From positions 60,221 to 124,220 of the forward strand of contig DATATB010000145.1 of assembly GCA_036268995.1 (NCBI GenBank): DNA of 64,000 bases, read 5' to 3'. The notes under the pieces are model-generated. The model ran no database searches, was not told the DNA's origin, and saw only the letters and a program-made list of their open reading frames with translations. This document shows, in pieces, positions 7,950 to 17,234 of the stretch. Position 1 is the first letter of the stretch; every line of letters begins with the position of its first letter. This DNA comes from DATATB01 sp036268995 (lineage in GTDB: Bacteria; Planctomycetota; Planctomycetia; Pirellulales; PNKZ01). The position numbers and the translations under genes were made by a program.

Positions 7950-10900
7950 GTGGGTTCGACTTTGAAGTGGAGTCTGCTGGCGGTCGCCGCATGCGCGGCC
8001 GTTGGCATTCCCTACTTCTATACCCACATCGACGACGAGATCTGCCGCCGCCTCGAGCACCTGCTGGGGCAGAAGTATCCAAAGCTCATCGTCAGCGTGC
8101 GTTCGGCGCAGTTGCTCAAGGGCGAAGGCATCTTGGCCCGCGGGATCTCGATCATCGAGCCCAGCGCGGCCGGCCCGCAAGCCGAACTGCTGTCGATCGA
8201 CGAGTTGTTCGTGGAGTGCAACACCGACGTGGTCGATCTGGTGCAGACGGGCGTGGACATTCGCTCGGTGACGCTGCGGCGTCCCACGCTGCGCGTCACG
8301 CACCGGCCGGACGGCACTTGGAGCGCGGCCAGGCTGCTGCCGCTGCCGAGCTTCAGCAAGCGGCCGCCGCGCGCCACGATCGAGGACGGCGTGGTCGAAA
8401 TCTTCGATCCGCTGAAGAACCCCAGCACGACGTGCACGATTCGCGGCGCCAATTTTCGCGTGCTCCCGGCCGAGTCGGTCGCCGGCTGGCCGGCCGGAGT
8501 GGCGGCCGTGCGCGTCCAAGGGCATTGCTCGAGCGATCATGCGCAGCAAATCGAGCTGGATGCCACGCTCGATCCCGGCGGCCGGCTGGCCGTGCTCTCG
8601 GGCAATGCCGAACAACTGGAATTCTGTCCCGAGCTGTACCGCCTGTCGCCTATTCCGCTAGGCAGCGCGGGTTTGGCGCTTGAGTCGCTGCGGGCGCAGG
8701 CTTCGGCGCATTTTCGTCTGCAGTACCGCGCCGATGCACCGGTGCCGCTGGACTACGAGTTCAGCGGCCAGTTGCAGAATGGCCGGATCGAAGACCGGCG
8801 GCTGCCGTATCCGCTGTCGGAGATTCGCGCCGCGTTCGGCTGCGATGTGCGCGGCTGGAAGATTACAGGCCTGGCTGCCCGTAGCGGTCAAACCACCATT
8901 AAGCTCGATGCCGAGAGTAGCGGCTATGGGCCCAGTAGTCCGTTGCGGGTGCGGGCCGAAGTGCGGCGCTTGGCGCTGGATCTGAACCTGGTGCAGATCT
9001 TGCCCGAGGTTTGCCGGCAGCAGTGGCAGAAGTTTCTGCCCAGCGGCGAGATCGACCTCGATGCGAGCCTGGCATTCGACGGCCGCACCTGGTCGCCGGA
9101 GGTCACGGTCCGCTGCCGCGACGTCGCGCTGGTGTACCATCGATTTCCGTATCGGCTAGAGCGGGGCGCGGGCACGCTCGTGCTTAAGAACAAGCTGCTC
9201 CGCACGAGCCTGGCCTGCTTTCACAACAGTGCGGCAGTGCGGATCAACAGCGAAGTCGAGCTGGGCACTTCGCCACCGCCGGGATGGGTGGAAGTCAATG
9301 CCGACAATGTCCGGATGGACGAAAAGCTGCTGGAGGCCATGCCCGGCCGCAGCCGGCAGGTACTGGGCGACCTGCACCCGGCCGGCACGCTGGACGTGCT
9401 GTATCGCAGTTGGCAGGAGAAAACGCCCGGCGCACCGCCGCACCAGACGGCCACCGTAACTCTGAACCGCTGCGCGATCCGGTACGAAAAGTTTCCGTAT
9501 CCACTCAACGAGCTCGAGGGAAAGCTGGAGATGCAGGACGGCCTGTGGACGCTGGCCGGCATCAGCGGCAGCAACGGCACGGCCCGCATCGCCTGCACCG
9601 GCAGCATCTCGACCGGAGCCGAGCAGGGCAGCTATCAACTTCACTTCGCGGCCACCGGCGTGCCGCTCAACGAGCAGTTGCGCGATGCCCTCAGCCCGGG
9701 CGTGCAGCGCTTGTGGAGCGACATGAAGCCGCGCGGCACCGTGGATTTGCAAACCGAATTCCGTTATGCCCACGGGCAGCCGGCGCCGCAAATTCGCGTC
9801 CACGTGCAGCCGGTGGAAGACACGGTGTCGATCGAACCGGCCCATTTTCCTTATCGCCTGGAGCGGCTGCGCGGCGACTTCGTCTACGCCGACGGCCGGG
9901 CCACGCTGGCTTCGCTGCGCGGCGAGCACGGTCGCACGATCGTTTCGGCTCGCGGAGCCTGCGACATTCGCCCCGACGGCGGGTGGCAATTGCACTTGGA
10001 GCAATTGAATATCGACCGGCTGCGCATCGATCGCGACCTGATGCAGGCGCTGCCGGGCCGGCTGAAGAAAACCATGACCGAGCTGCATCTGTCCAGCCCG
10101 GTCAACGTGCGCGGCTCGTTCGATCTGGCCAGCCGCGGTGTGGCCGGCGATCCGTTGTCGGCCGGCTGGAACGTGCGGCTGGACGTGCAGCAAGCCGGCA
10201 TGACCCTGGGCGCGCGGCTCGAGCACGTCAACGGCAGCGTCACGATGGCCGGCGACTTCGACGGCCGCCGCTTTCGCTGCCAAGGTGACGTGAAGTTCGA
10301 CTCGCTCGTGTTCAAGGACGCGCAGTTCACGGAAGTGATGGGTCCCTTCTGGATCGACGACACGCAATTGCTCGTCGGCATGTGGGCCGATCGATTGCGT
10401 CAAGCGCAGCCGGAGCGGCGGATCACGTCGAAGCTTTACGGCGGCACGATGGTGGCCGACGGCTGGATGATTTTCGGCGCCCAGCCGCGCTACAGTTTTC
10501 AGGCCACGGTTTCGCAGGCGAACCTGGCCCGCGTGACGCAGGAAATGATTCCCGGCCGCCAGCCGCTCAGCGGCGATATTCAAGCCACTGTCGAGCTGCG
10601 CGGCAAAGGCGCGAGCATCAACGACCTGGCCGGCCGCGGCTCGATCCAATTGCGGCATGCCGACATTTATCAACTGCCGCTGATGGTCAGCCTGCTCAAG
10701 CTGCTCAGCGTCCGCACGCCCGATTCGACGGCCTTCACCGCCAGCGACATCGACTTCTACATCCAAGGCGAGCACATTTATGTCGATCGCATCGATTTTA
10801 GCGGCGACGCGATCAGCCTGCTGGGCAAGGGCGAGGTGAACTTCAACCGGCAGATTCATTTGACCTTCCATGCCATGGTCGGGCCTGGCGGGCGGCGCAT

Positions 10901-11114
10901 TCCGGTGGTGCGTGATCTGCTGGGCGGGGCCAGCCAGCAAATCATGCTGATTCATGCCGAAGGCACGCTCGATCAGCCCTCGATGCGGCGCGAGGCGTTT
11001 CCCGGCGTCAACCAGGCCTGGCAACAGCTCCAGGCCGAGTTTTATCCCCGCGACCAGGGATCCCAGCGGCTGGGGGACGCCCCCACCGCGTCGTCGGCCC
11101 CGGCCAGGCAGTGA
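7950..11114 (+). CDS. Large AsmA/DUF3971-like envelope protein
   Basis: A 1054-aa protein with a single N-terminal membrane anchor (LKWSLLAVAACAAVGIPYFY) followed by a long repetitive beta-rich region. Segments of the type FPYPLNELEGKLEMQDG recur around residues 275, 400, 515 and 635, and an AsmA-like C-terminal domain spans about residues 880-1000 (GRGSIQLRHADIYQLPLM to GKGEVNFNRQ). AsmA/TamB-type proteins are thought to bridge the envelope and move lipids. The GTG at 7950 is the first standard start; homologous-looking sequence (IRRLIQF) continues just upstream, so the true start may be a rarer codon a few residues earlier. Confidence 0.75.
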   Translation: MGSTLKWSLLAVAACAAVGIPYFYTHIDDEICRRLEHLLGQKYPKLIVSVRSAQLLKGEGILARGISIIEPSAAGPQAELLSIDELFVECNTDVVDLVQTGVDIRSVTLRRPTLRVTHRPDGTWSAARLLPLPSFSKRPPRATIEDGVVEIFDPLKNPSTTCTIRGANFRVLPAESVAGWPAGVAAVRVQGHCSSDHAQQIELDATLDPGGRLAVLSGNAEQLEFCPELYRLSPIPLGSAGLALESLRAQASAHFRLQYRADAPVPLDYEFSGQLQNGRIEDRRLPYPLSEIRAAFGCDVRGWKITGLAARSGQTTIKLDAESSGYGPSSPLRVRAEVRRLALDLNLVQILPEVCRQQWQKFLPSGEIDLDASLAFDGRTWSPEVTVRCRDVALVYHRFPYRLERGAGTLVLKNKLLRTSLACFHNSAAVRINSEVELGTSPPPGWVEVNADNVRMDEKLLEAMPGRSRQVLGDLHPAGTLDVLYRSWQEKTPGAPPHQTATVTLNRCAIRYEKFPYPLNELEGKLEMQDGLWTLAGISGSNGTARIACTGSISTGAEQGSYQLHFAATGVPLNEQLRDALSPGVQRLWSDMKPRGTVDLQTEFRYAHGQPAPQIRVHVQPVEDTVSIEPAHFPYRLERLRGDFVYADGRATLASLRGEHGRTIVSARGACDIRPDGGWQLHLEQLNIDRLRIDRDLMQALPGRLKKTMTELHLSSPVNVRGSFDLASRGVAGDPLSAGWNVRLDVQQAGMTLGARLEHVNGSVTMAGDFDGRRFRCQGDVKFDSLVFKDAQFTEVMGPFWIDDTQLLVGMWADRLRQAQPERRITSKLYGGTMVADGWMIFGAQPRYSFQATVSQANLARVTQEMIPGRQPLSGDIQATVELRGKGASINDLAGRGSIQLRHADIYQLPLMVSLLKLLSVRTPDSTAFTASDIDFYIQGEHIYVDRIDFSGDAISLLGKGEVNFNRQIHLTFHAMVGPGGRRIPVVRDLLGGASQQIMLIHAEGTLDQPSMRREAFPGVNQAWQQLQAEFYPRDQGSQRLGDAPTASSAPARQ

Positions 11115-11188
11115 CACCCATGCGTGAGGCGGATGTGATGTAAGCTTTAACTAGAAGGACCAATTGTCGCAGAGAATGGAGGCTGGCC

Positions 11189-11518
11189 ATGAGCGTCGGA
11201 CCAATGGGAGCGGCCGGCAGTTTTGCCGGTATACCTCTGGCCCAAACCCACGGCTCGGAAGCGGACCGGGTCGCCCAGGAATCCGTGGCTTTCGAGCGCC
11301 AGGTTCGCAGCCAAGCCCTGGCGGCCGACGCTGCCGGAATTGCCGCCAGCGACAGCGAGGAAAACCAGACGCACGACCGCGACGCCGACGGCCGCCGCCT
11401 CTGGGAACGCTCCACGCCGCCCAGCGAGACCGAAGCCGAAGCGGAAGATGCGCCCCCGCCCGAGCCCCGGCACGATCCCGACAACGAAAGCGGCACGCAA
11501 CTCGATCTGAGCGGCTGA
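11189..11518 (+). CDS. Small acidic hydrophilic protein
   Basis: A 109-aa protein, Gly/Ala-rich at the start (MSVGPMGAAGSFAGIPLAQ), then a coiled-coil-like stretch (about residues 22-58), then a Pro/Glu-rich disordered tail ending in LDLSG. It has a good AATGGAGG site upstream of the ATG. There are no cysteines, no signal peptide and no recognised domain. The DRDADGRRLWE core is, as far as I recall, seen in short conserved planctomycete proteins, but I cannot name a family. Confidence 0.6.
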   Translation: MSVGPMGAAGSFAGIPLAQTHGSEADRVAQESVAFERQVRSQALAADAAGIAASDSEENQTHDRDADGRRLWERSTPPSETEAEAEDAPPPEPRHDPDNESGTQLDLSG

Positions 11519-11549
11519 CGCGACGCGGGACGTCGCGCCGTGTTTTTTT
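11519..11549 (+). terminator. Putative Rho-independent terminator
   Basis: Directly after the stop of the small acidic protein, a 7-bp stem (CGCGACG/CGTCGCG) with a 5-base loop is followed, five bases on, by seven T. It would end that transcript before dapF. Confidence 0.5.
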
Positions 11550-11634
11550 GGCGAGCCGGGAGCGTGAGCGACCGAAGTTCTTCGCTTCCTCCGGTCGCTG
11601 ACGCTCCCGGCTCGCCATTCATTCCCGGCTCGCC
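11550..11634. repeat. Large palindromic repeat (REP-like hairpin)
   Basis: The left arm 11550-11574 pairs with 11592-11616 at 24 of 25 positions; the arms begin GGCGAGCCGGGAGCG. A third partial copy (CCCGGCTCGCC) follows at 11624-11634. No T tract follows on either strand, so it is more likely a dispersed palindrome than a terminator. It sits between the small acidic protein gene and dapF. Confidence 0.75.
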
Positions 11635-11683
11635 ATTTGTTGGTAGAATCTCGGTCTGGCAAGCATAAAGACCGAGGCGAGCG

Positions 11684-12577
11684 ATGAAATTCACCAAGAT
11701 GCAGGGCGCGGGCAACGACTATGTCTATGTCGATTGCTTTCGCGAGCCGCTGCCGGCGGACCCGGCCGAACTGGCCCGGCGTGTCGCCGACCGGCATTAC
11801 GGCATCGGCGGCGACGGGCTGATCCTGATTTGTCCCAGCCAACGGGCCGATGCCCGAATGCGGATGTTCAATGCCGACGGCTCCGAGAGCGAAATGTGCG
11901 GCAACGGCGTCCGTTGCGTCGCCAAGTACGTCCATGACCACGGCATCGCCGCCAGGCCGACGCTGACGATCGAAACCGGCGCGGGCGTGCTCCAGCTCGA
12001 ACTGGAAGTCGAAGCCGGCCGCGCCCGTCGCGTGAAAGTCGACATGGGCATCCCTGTGCTCGAAGCCGAGAAGATTCCGGTGGCACTGCCCAGGCGATCG
12101 GCCGACGGCCGTGTCGTTGATTTGCCGCTCGACCAATACATTCCAATGAACGCCCCGGCGGCCTGGATGGAAGCTTGCGGCCTCGACCCGCGCATGACCT
12201 GCGTTTCGATGGGCAATCCGCACGTAGTCATTTATTGTCAGCACGTGGCCGCCGTGCCGCTGGAAACGATCGGCCCGTTTCTGGAAACGCAGCCGATCTT
12301 TCCGCGGCGGATCAACGTGCACTTTGTCGAAGTGCATAGCCCAGGCGAAGTCACGATGCGGACTTGGGAGCGCGGCAGCGGCATCACGCTGGCCTGCGGC
12401 ACCGGCGCCAGTGCCGTGTGCGTAGCCGGAGGGCTCACCGGCCAGACTTCACGGCGAATCCTGGCTCATCTGCCCGGCGGCGATCTCGAATTGGACTGGG
12501 CCGCCAACGATCACGTCTATATGACCGGCCCCGCCGTGGAAGTCTTTTCCGGCGAGTGGCACGGCGAAGTGCGCTGA
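11684..12577 (+). CDS. dapF: Diaminopimelate epimerase
   Basis: A 297-aa enzyme interconverting LL- and meso-diaminopimelate in lysine and peptidoglycan-precursor synthesis. Both active-site cysteine motifs are present: EMCGNGVRC (about residues 70-78) and LACGTGASAVC (about 237-247). MKFTKMQGAGNDYVYVD is the usual N-terminus. The presence of DapF is relevant because planctomycetes were long thought to lack peptidoglycan. Same strand as xseA, 51 bases upstream of it. Confidence 0.95.
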   Translation: MKFTKMQGAGNDYVYVDCFREPLPADPAELARRVADRHYGIGGDGLILICPSQRADARMRMFNADGSESEMCGNGVRCVAKYVHDHGIAARPTLTIETGAGVLQLELEVEAGRARRVKVDMGIPVLEAEKIPVALPRRSADGRVVDLPLDQYIPMNAPAAWMEACGLDPRMTCVSMGNPHVVIYCQHVAAVPLETIGPFLETQPIFPRRINVHFVEVHSPGEVTMRTWERGSGITLACGTGASAVCVAGGLTGQTSRRILAHLPGGDLELDWAANDHVYMTGPAVEVFSGEWHGEVR

Positions 12578-12583
12578 GCGGGT

Positions 12584-12602
12584 CCGCGACCGGCGGTCGC
12601 GG
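12584..12602. repeat. Short palindrome of the CCGCGACC family
   Basis: CCGCGACC and GGTCGCGG (8 bp) flank a three-base loop just after dapF. The core resembles the longer palindrome at 50390-50435, suggesting a shared dispersed element. Confidence 0.5.
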
Positions 12603-12628
12603 CTTTATGGCGTGGCCGCTATATTGCA

Positions 12629-13924
12629 GTGGTCGTTGTGATCGTCGCACCGCTCGTGGAACCGCACGTGGATAACTCGGCATCTTTTGTCCAGCCGGCG
12701 CTGTCGGTCAGCGAGTTGACCGAGCAGCTCAAGGACCTGGTCGAAAGTGGGTTCCCCAGCGTCTGGGTGTCGGGCGAAATCTCGAATGTCTCGCGGCCGC
12801 AGTCGGGACATTACTACTTCACGCTCAAAGACGATCAGGCTCAGATTCGGGCCGTCGTCTGGCGCAGCACTGCCAGCCGCTTGCGCTTCGAGCTCGAGGA
12901 CGGCCTGGAAGTCATCTGCCAGGGCGGGCTCGAAGTTTACGGCCCGCGCGGCACGTATCAACTCGTGATTCGCCAGTTGGAGCCCAAGGGCGTGGGGGCG
13001 CTGGAGCTGGCATTGCGCAAATTGCGCGAGCGGTTGGCGGCCGAAGGCTTGTTTGCCCCCGAGCGTAAGCGGCCGCTGCCGCGTTTTCCGCGTCGCGTGG
13101 CGGTGGTCACCAGCCCCAGCGGGGCGGCGATCCGCGATTTTCTGGAAGTGCTGGCCCGGCGTTGGCGGGGCGTGGACGTGCTGGTCGTGCCGGTGCGCGT
13201 GCAGGGCGAGGGGGCCGGCCGCGAAATTGCCGAGGCCATTGCCCTGGTCAATCGATTTGCCCAGCCGGTCGATTGCCTGGTGGTCACGCGTGGCGGCGGC
13301 AGCCTGGAGGACCTGTGGAGCTTTAACGAGGAAGTTGTCGTTCGCGCCATCCACGCCTCGCGCGTGCCAGTGGTTTCGGCCGTGGGTCACGAAATCGACG
13401 TCACGCTCGCGGACCTGGTGGCCGACGTGCGGGCGCTCACGCCCAGCGAAGCGGCCGAACGCATCGCTCCGGCCGCCGAAGAAATCCGCGCGGCGCTGGC
13501 TCGTCAACGGCAGCGGCTGGCCGGTGCGCTGCGCAGCCGCGCTGCTTCGGCTCGCGCGCAATTGGAGATGCTGGCCAGCCGGCGCGTGATGCGCAAGCCC
13601 TTTGACCGGGTGCACGAACTTGCCCAGCGGCTGGACGACTGCCAGGGCCGTGCCGAGCGGGCAGTCAAGCGGCGGCTGGCGGCGCTGGGCCGACAGTTGG
13701 CCGGCGATGCGGCCCGGCTGGAATCGCTCAGTCCGCTGGCCGTGCTGGCCCGAGGCTATAGTGTCACGCAGCGCGATGGCCATAGCGAGCCGGTGCGCGA
13801 TGCCGCCCAGCTTCAGCCGGGCGATGTATTGCTGACGCGTTTTCATCGCGGGCGTGCCACCAGCCGCGTCGAATCCGTCGAGCCACAATCGATACAATCC
13901 GAAAAGTCGATGGAGTCGCGCTAA
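12629..13924 (+). CDS. xseA: Exodeoxyribonuclease VII large subunit
   Basis: A 431-aa protein with the N-terminal OB-fold (VWVSGEISNVSRPQSGHYYF), the central catalytic region (AVVTSPSGAAIRDFLEVL, VTRGGGSLEDLWSFNEE, VVSAVGHEIDVTLAD) and a long C-terminal coiled coil. It forms the ssDNA exonuclease with several copies of XseB. The start is taken at GTG 12629; a GTG at 12638 is a close alternative. Its stop lies one base before the xseB ATG, so the two subunits are translationally linked. Confidence 0.94.
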   Translation: MVVVIVAPLVEPHVDNSASFVQPALSVSELTEQLKDLVESGFPSVWVSGEISNVSRPQSGHYYFTLKDDQAQIRAVVWRSTASRLRFELEDGLEVICQGGLEVYGPRGTYQLVIRQLEPKGVGALELALRKLRERLAAEGLFAPERKRPLPRFPRRVAVVTSPSGAAIRDFLEVLARRWRGVDVLVVPVRVQGEGAGREIAEAIALVNRFAQPVDCLVVTRGGGSLEDLWSFNEEVVVRAIHASRVPVVSAVGHEIDVTLADLVADVRALTPSEAAERIAPAAEEIRAALARQRQRLAGALRSRAASARAQLEMLASRRVMRKPFDRVHELAQRLDDCQGRAERAVKRRLAALGRQLAGDAARLESLSPLAVLARGYSVTQRDGHSEPVRDAAQLQPGDVLLTRFHRGRATSRVESVEPQSIQSEKSMESR

Positions 13925-13925
13925 A

Positions 13926-14327
13926 ATGCCTGCCGATCAAACTCAGCCCGAGATCCCCCAACCACCCAAGGATTTTGAGACGGCCTTGTTGCGGCTGGAA
14001 GCCATTGTCCACGCCTTGGAAGACGGTGAGCTGGGGCTGGCCGGGTCGTTGGGACAATACGAAGAAGGCGTAAAACTGCTGAAACACTGCTACGGGCTGC
14101 TGGAAAGGGCCGAGCGCCGCATCGAATTGCTGTGCGGCACCGACGCCCAGGGCAACCCGATTGCCGAGCCATTTGACGACCAATCGTCGCTCGAACTGGA
14201 CAGCCAGGGGAGCCGGCGGAGCCAGCGGCGATCGTCGCGCCGCACGCCGAAAAGCCCGACAGATAACGAAGTTGCCAGCAGTGGCCCACCTGGGTCGGAG
14301 ATAGACGAGCCGCCCTCGCTGTTCTAG
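13926..14327 (+). CDS. xseB: Exodeoxyribonuclease VII small subunit
   Basis: A 133-aa protein. The conserved XseB helical hairpin spans residues 15-75 (FETALLRLEAIVHALEDGEL, then LGQYEEGVKLLKHC). The family is usually about 80 aa; the extra C-terminus here is a polar Ser/Arg-rich tail likely to be disordered. The ATG at 13926 immediately follows the xseA stop. Confidence 0.92.
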   Translation: MPADQTQPEIPQPPKDFETALLRLEAIVHALEDGELGLAGSLGQYEEGVKLLKHCYGLLERAERRIELLCGTDAQGNPIAEPFDDQSSLELDSQGSRRSQRRSSRRTPKSPTDNEVASSGPPGSEIDEPPSLF

Positions 14328-14398
14328 AATAGCACCACGGCTAGGGGGGCGTCCGCTTCCCTTGGGAACCTGCATCCAGTGCCTCTCCAGGCGGTGAT

Positions 14399-15292
14399 GT
14401 GATCGAAGCGCGTTGCAGCTCGTTTTCTGATTACGCCCAATCGATTCGCCCGGCTGTCGAAGACGCCCTGGGGCGTTACGCCACTTGGGGCGATGGTTGC
14501 CCGCCGCAATTGGCCGAGGCCATTCGCTACAGCCTGTTGGCGCCCGGCAAGCGGCTGCGGCCGCTGTTGGTGTTAATGTCGGCCGAGGCGTGCGGGGGGG
14601 AACATAGCGACGCCATGCCCGCCGCGTGCGCCGTCGAGATGATCCACACCTATTCGCTGATTCACGACGATCTGCCCGCGATGGATGACGACGACCTGCG
14701 GCGTGGCCGGCCGACGAACCACAAAATGTTTGGCGAGGGGCTGGCCATCCTGGCCGGCGACGCGCTACTGACCATGGCTTTCGAAGTTTTGTCTCGCGAC
14801 ATTCATCCGCCGGAAGTGGCGGCTCGCTGCACGGCCGTGTTGGCCCAGGCGGCGGGTGCCGCGGCCTTGGTGGGTGGGCAAGCCGACGACCTGGCCGGAG
14901 GCGCCAGCCACGATCTGGCCGGCCTGGAGTCGGTGCATCGCCGCAAGACCGGCGCGCTGTTCTTGGCCTGCCTGCGGTTGGGTTCGCTGACCGCCCGCGC
15001 CGACGACGAACAGTGGGCCATGCTCGAACATTATGGAACCTGCATGGGTTTGGCTTTTCAGATCACCGACGATTTGCTCGACGTCCAAGGCGACGAGCAG
15101 GCGCTGGGCAAACGCGTCGGCAAGGACGCGGGCCGCGGCAAGCTGACGTTTCCCGGCCTGCTGGGAATTGACGAAAGCCGCCGGCAGGCCGAAGAGTTGA
15201 TTGGCGAAGCGTGCATGGCGCTGGAACCGCTGGGTCCGGCAGCCGGGGGATTGGCGGCCCTGGCCCGATACGTGCTTGAAAGGAATCAATAA
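14399..15292 (+). CDS. ispA: Farnesyl/geranylgeranyl diphosphate synthase
   Basis: A 297-aa trans-prenyl diphosphate synthase. The first Asp-rich motif is DDLPAMDDDDLRRGRPTNH (from residue 90), the GKRLRP substrate site is at 50-55, and the second Asp motif is FQITDDLLDVQGD. The spacing of the first motif (DDxxxxD) fits the bacterial FPP/GGPP class; chain length cannot be fixed by reading. The start is GTG 14399. The dxs gene begins two bases after the stop, a common pairing because Dxs makes the precursor. The product could feed hopanoids, quinones and undecaprenyl carriers. Confidence 0.88.
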   Translation: MIEARCSSFSDYAQSIRPAVEDALGRYATWGDGCPPQLAEAIRYSLLAPGKRLRPLLVLMSAEACGGEHSDAMPAACAVEMIHTYSLIHDDLPAMDDDDLRRGRPTNHKMFGEGLAILAGDALLTMAFEVLSRDIHPPEVAARCTAVLAQAAGAAALVGGQADDLAGGASHDLAGLESVHRRKTGALFLACLRLGSLTARADDEQWAMLEHYGTCMGLAFQITDDLLDVQGDEQALGKRVGKDAGRGKLTFPGLLGIDESRRQAEELIGEACMALEPLGPAAGGLAALARYVLERNQ

Positions 15293-15294
15293 CG

Positions 15295-17208
15295 ATGGAA
15301 GAACTGCTGCCCAAGATTCGTTCACCTCATGATTTGCAGGGCCTGTCGGCCGAGCAGTTAGAGCAATTGGCATTGGAGATGCGCGAGGCGCTGTGCAACC
15401 TGGTCAGCAACCGCACGGCCCATTTCGCTTCGAACCTGGGCGTCGTCGAGCTGTGCCTGGCGCTGCACAAAACGTTCGACTTTAGCCTCGACCGGCTGAT
15501 CTGGGACACCGGACATCAGTGCTACCCGCACAAGATGATCACCGGCCGCTACGAGCAGTTCGACACGATCCGCACCAAGGGGGGCCTGATGGGCTTCCCC
15601 AATCCCAACGAAAGCGACTACGACCTGTTCATGACCGGCCACGCCGGTTGCAGCGTCTCGACGCTCTTGGGCCTCCGCTCGGGCGACGATCTCATGGGCC
15701 AGAACGACCGCCATTCGGTGGCCGTGATCGGCGATGGCGCGCTCCCCTCGGGCATTGTCTTCGAGGCACTGAACAATGCCGGCGGGCTGAAGAAAAAGCT
15801 GCTCGTGATCCTCAACGACAACAAGATGTCGATCTGCCCGCGCGTGGGCGGGCTGGCCGAGTACCTCGACCGGCTGCGGATGAACACCTTCTACACTGGG
15901 CTCAAGCAGGAAGTGGTCAAGGCCCTGAACAAGGTGCCCGTCCTGGGCGACCCGGTCGAACGCCTGCTGTGGCAGGCCAAGGAATCGATCAAGGCCGGGC
16001 TGCACGGCGGCATGCTGTTCGAAGAACTCGGCTTTCGCTACATGGGCCCGATCGACGGCCATAGCCTGCCGCAGCTTTGCAAGTATCTCAAGCTCATCAA
16101 GGAAACCGACGGCGGGCCCGTGCTATTGCACATCGTCACGGAAAAGGGGCACGGCTTCGAACCGGCCGCCGCCGACCCGGTGTTTTTCCACACGCCGGCC
16201 CCCTTTCAGCGCGAACGCGACGCCGTGGTCGTCAAGAAGAGCGCCGCCCGGGCTTACACCAACGTGGCCAGCGAGGCGATCCACAGCCAGCTCGAGCAAA
16301 ACCCGCGCGTGACGGTGATGACCGCCGCCATGTGCCAGGGCAACAACCTGGAACGCGTGCGTGATGCGTTTGCCGATCGCTTTTTCGACACCGGCATTTG
16401 CGAATCGCATGCCGTGGCGTTTGCCGCCGGGCAGGCCAAGGCCGGTCTGCGGCCGATCGTCGATATCTACAGCACCTTCCTGCAGCGCAGCTACGACCAG
16501 ATCTTCCAGGAAGTGGCGCTGCAAAATCTGCCGGTCACCTTCATGCTCGATCGGGCCGGGCTCACGGGCCCCGACGGCCCCACACACCACGGCATGTTCG
16601 ACCTGGGCTACATGCGGCTGTTCCCGAACATGACGGTCATGGCTCCCGGCGACGAACTCGACTTGCCAGCCATGCTCGATTTCGCGCTCAACCACTCCGG
16701 ACCCGCGAGCCTCCGCTATCCCAAGGCCACGGCCGAACGCATCGAACGGGCCTGGGCGCCGCTGGAACTGGGCCGCTCGGAAGTCATTGAATGGGGCCAC
16801 GACGGCATGCTCGTAGCCTGCGGCACATTGCTGGCCAACTGCGTGAAGGCGGCCGCCCAGTTGCGCAGCGAAGGCCTGGATGTCGGCGTCATCAACGCCC
16901 GCTTCATCAAGCCGCTGGATAGCGAGACCATTTTGCGGGCCGTGGAAACCTGCCCGTTTGTCGTCACCGTGGAAGAAGGCGCACTGGCCGGGGGATTTGG
17001 CAGCGCAGTGCTCGAGGCCGCGGCCGACGCGGGCCTGCCGGCCGGCAACATCCGGCGGCTGGGCGTCCCAGACCGCTTCATCGAGCACGGCGAACGCGGC
17101 GAACTGCTGGCCGACCTGGGGCTGGACGTGGCCGGCATCCTGCGCACCTGCCGGCAGCTTGCGGGCCGCCACGAGCTCACGCATGCGACCAGCCGCCGCG
17201 GAAGCTAA
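15295..17208 (+). CDS. dxs: 1-deoxy-D-xylulose-5-phosphate synthase (divergent)
   Basis: A 637-aa thiamine-diphosphate enzyme joining pyruvate and glyceraldehyde 3-phosphate as the first step of the MEP isoprenoid pathway. The ThDP/Mg site GDGALPSGIVFEALNNAGG, LNDNKMSI and the transketolase C-terminal regions (YSTFLQRSYDQIFQEVALQN, DRAGLTGPDGPTHHG) are clear. It departs from typical Dxs in two places: GHAGCSVST where GHSSTSIS is usual (about residue 116), and GICESHAV where GIAEQHAV is usual, though the key Glu and His remain. Context with the prenyl synthase supports the Dxs call. Confidence 0.87.
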   Translation: MEELLPKIRSPHDLQGLSAEQLEQLALEMREALCNLVSNRTAHFASNLGVVELCLALHKTFDFSLDRLIWDTGHQCYPHKMITGRYEQFDTIRTKGGLMGFPNPNESDYDLFMTGHAGCSVSTLLGLRSGDDLMGQNDRHSVAVIGDGALPSGIVFEALNNAGGLKKKLLVILNDNKMSICPRVGGLAEYLDRLRMNTFYTGLKQEVVKALNKVPVLGDPVERLLWQAKESIKAGLHGGMLFEELGFRYMGPIDGHSLPQLCKYLKLIKETDGGPVLLHIVTEKGHGFEPAAADPVFFHTPAPFQRERDAVVVKKSAARAYTNVASEAIHSQLEQNPRVTVMTAAMCQGNNLERVRDAFADRFFDTGICESHAVAFAAGQAKAGLRPIVDIYSTFLQRSYDQIFQEVALQNLPVTFMLDRAGLTGPDGPTHHGMFDLGYMRLFPNMTVMAPGDELDLPAMLDFALNHSGPASLRYPKATAERIERAWAPLELGRSEVIEWGHDGMLVACGTLLANCVKAAAQLRSEGLDVGVINARFIKPLDSETILRAVETCPFVVTVEEGALAGGFGSAVLEAAADAGLPAGNIRRLGVPDRFIEHGERGELLADLGLDVAGILRTCRQLAGRHELTHATSRRGS

Positions 17209-17234
17209 GCTACTACGACAGCTAGAGTCGACCC

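Noticed and set aside
9156..11117. 653-aa minus-strand open frame
   Set aside because: Shadow of the AsmA-like gene, which has a membrane anchor and family repeats.
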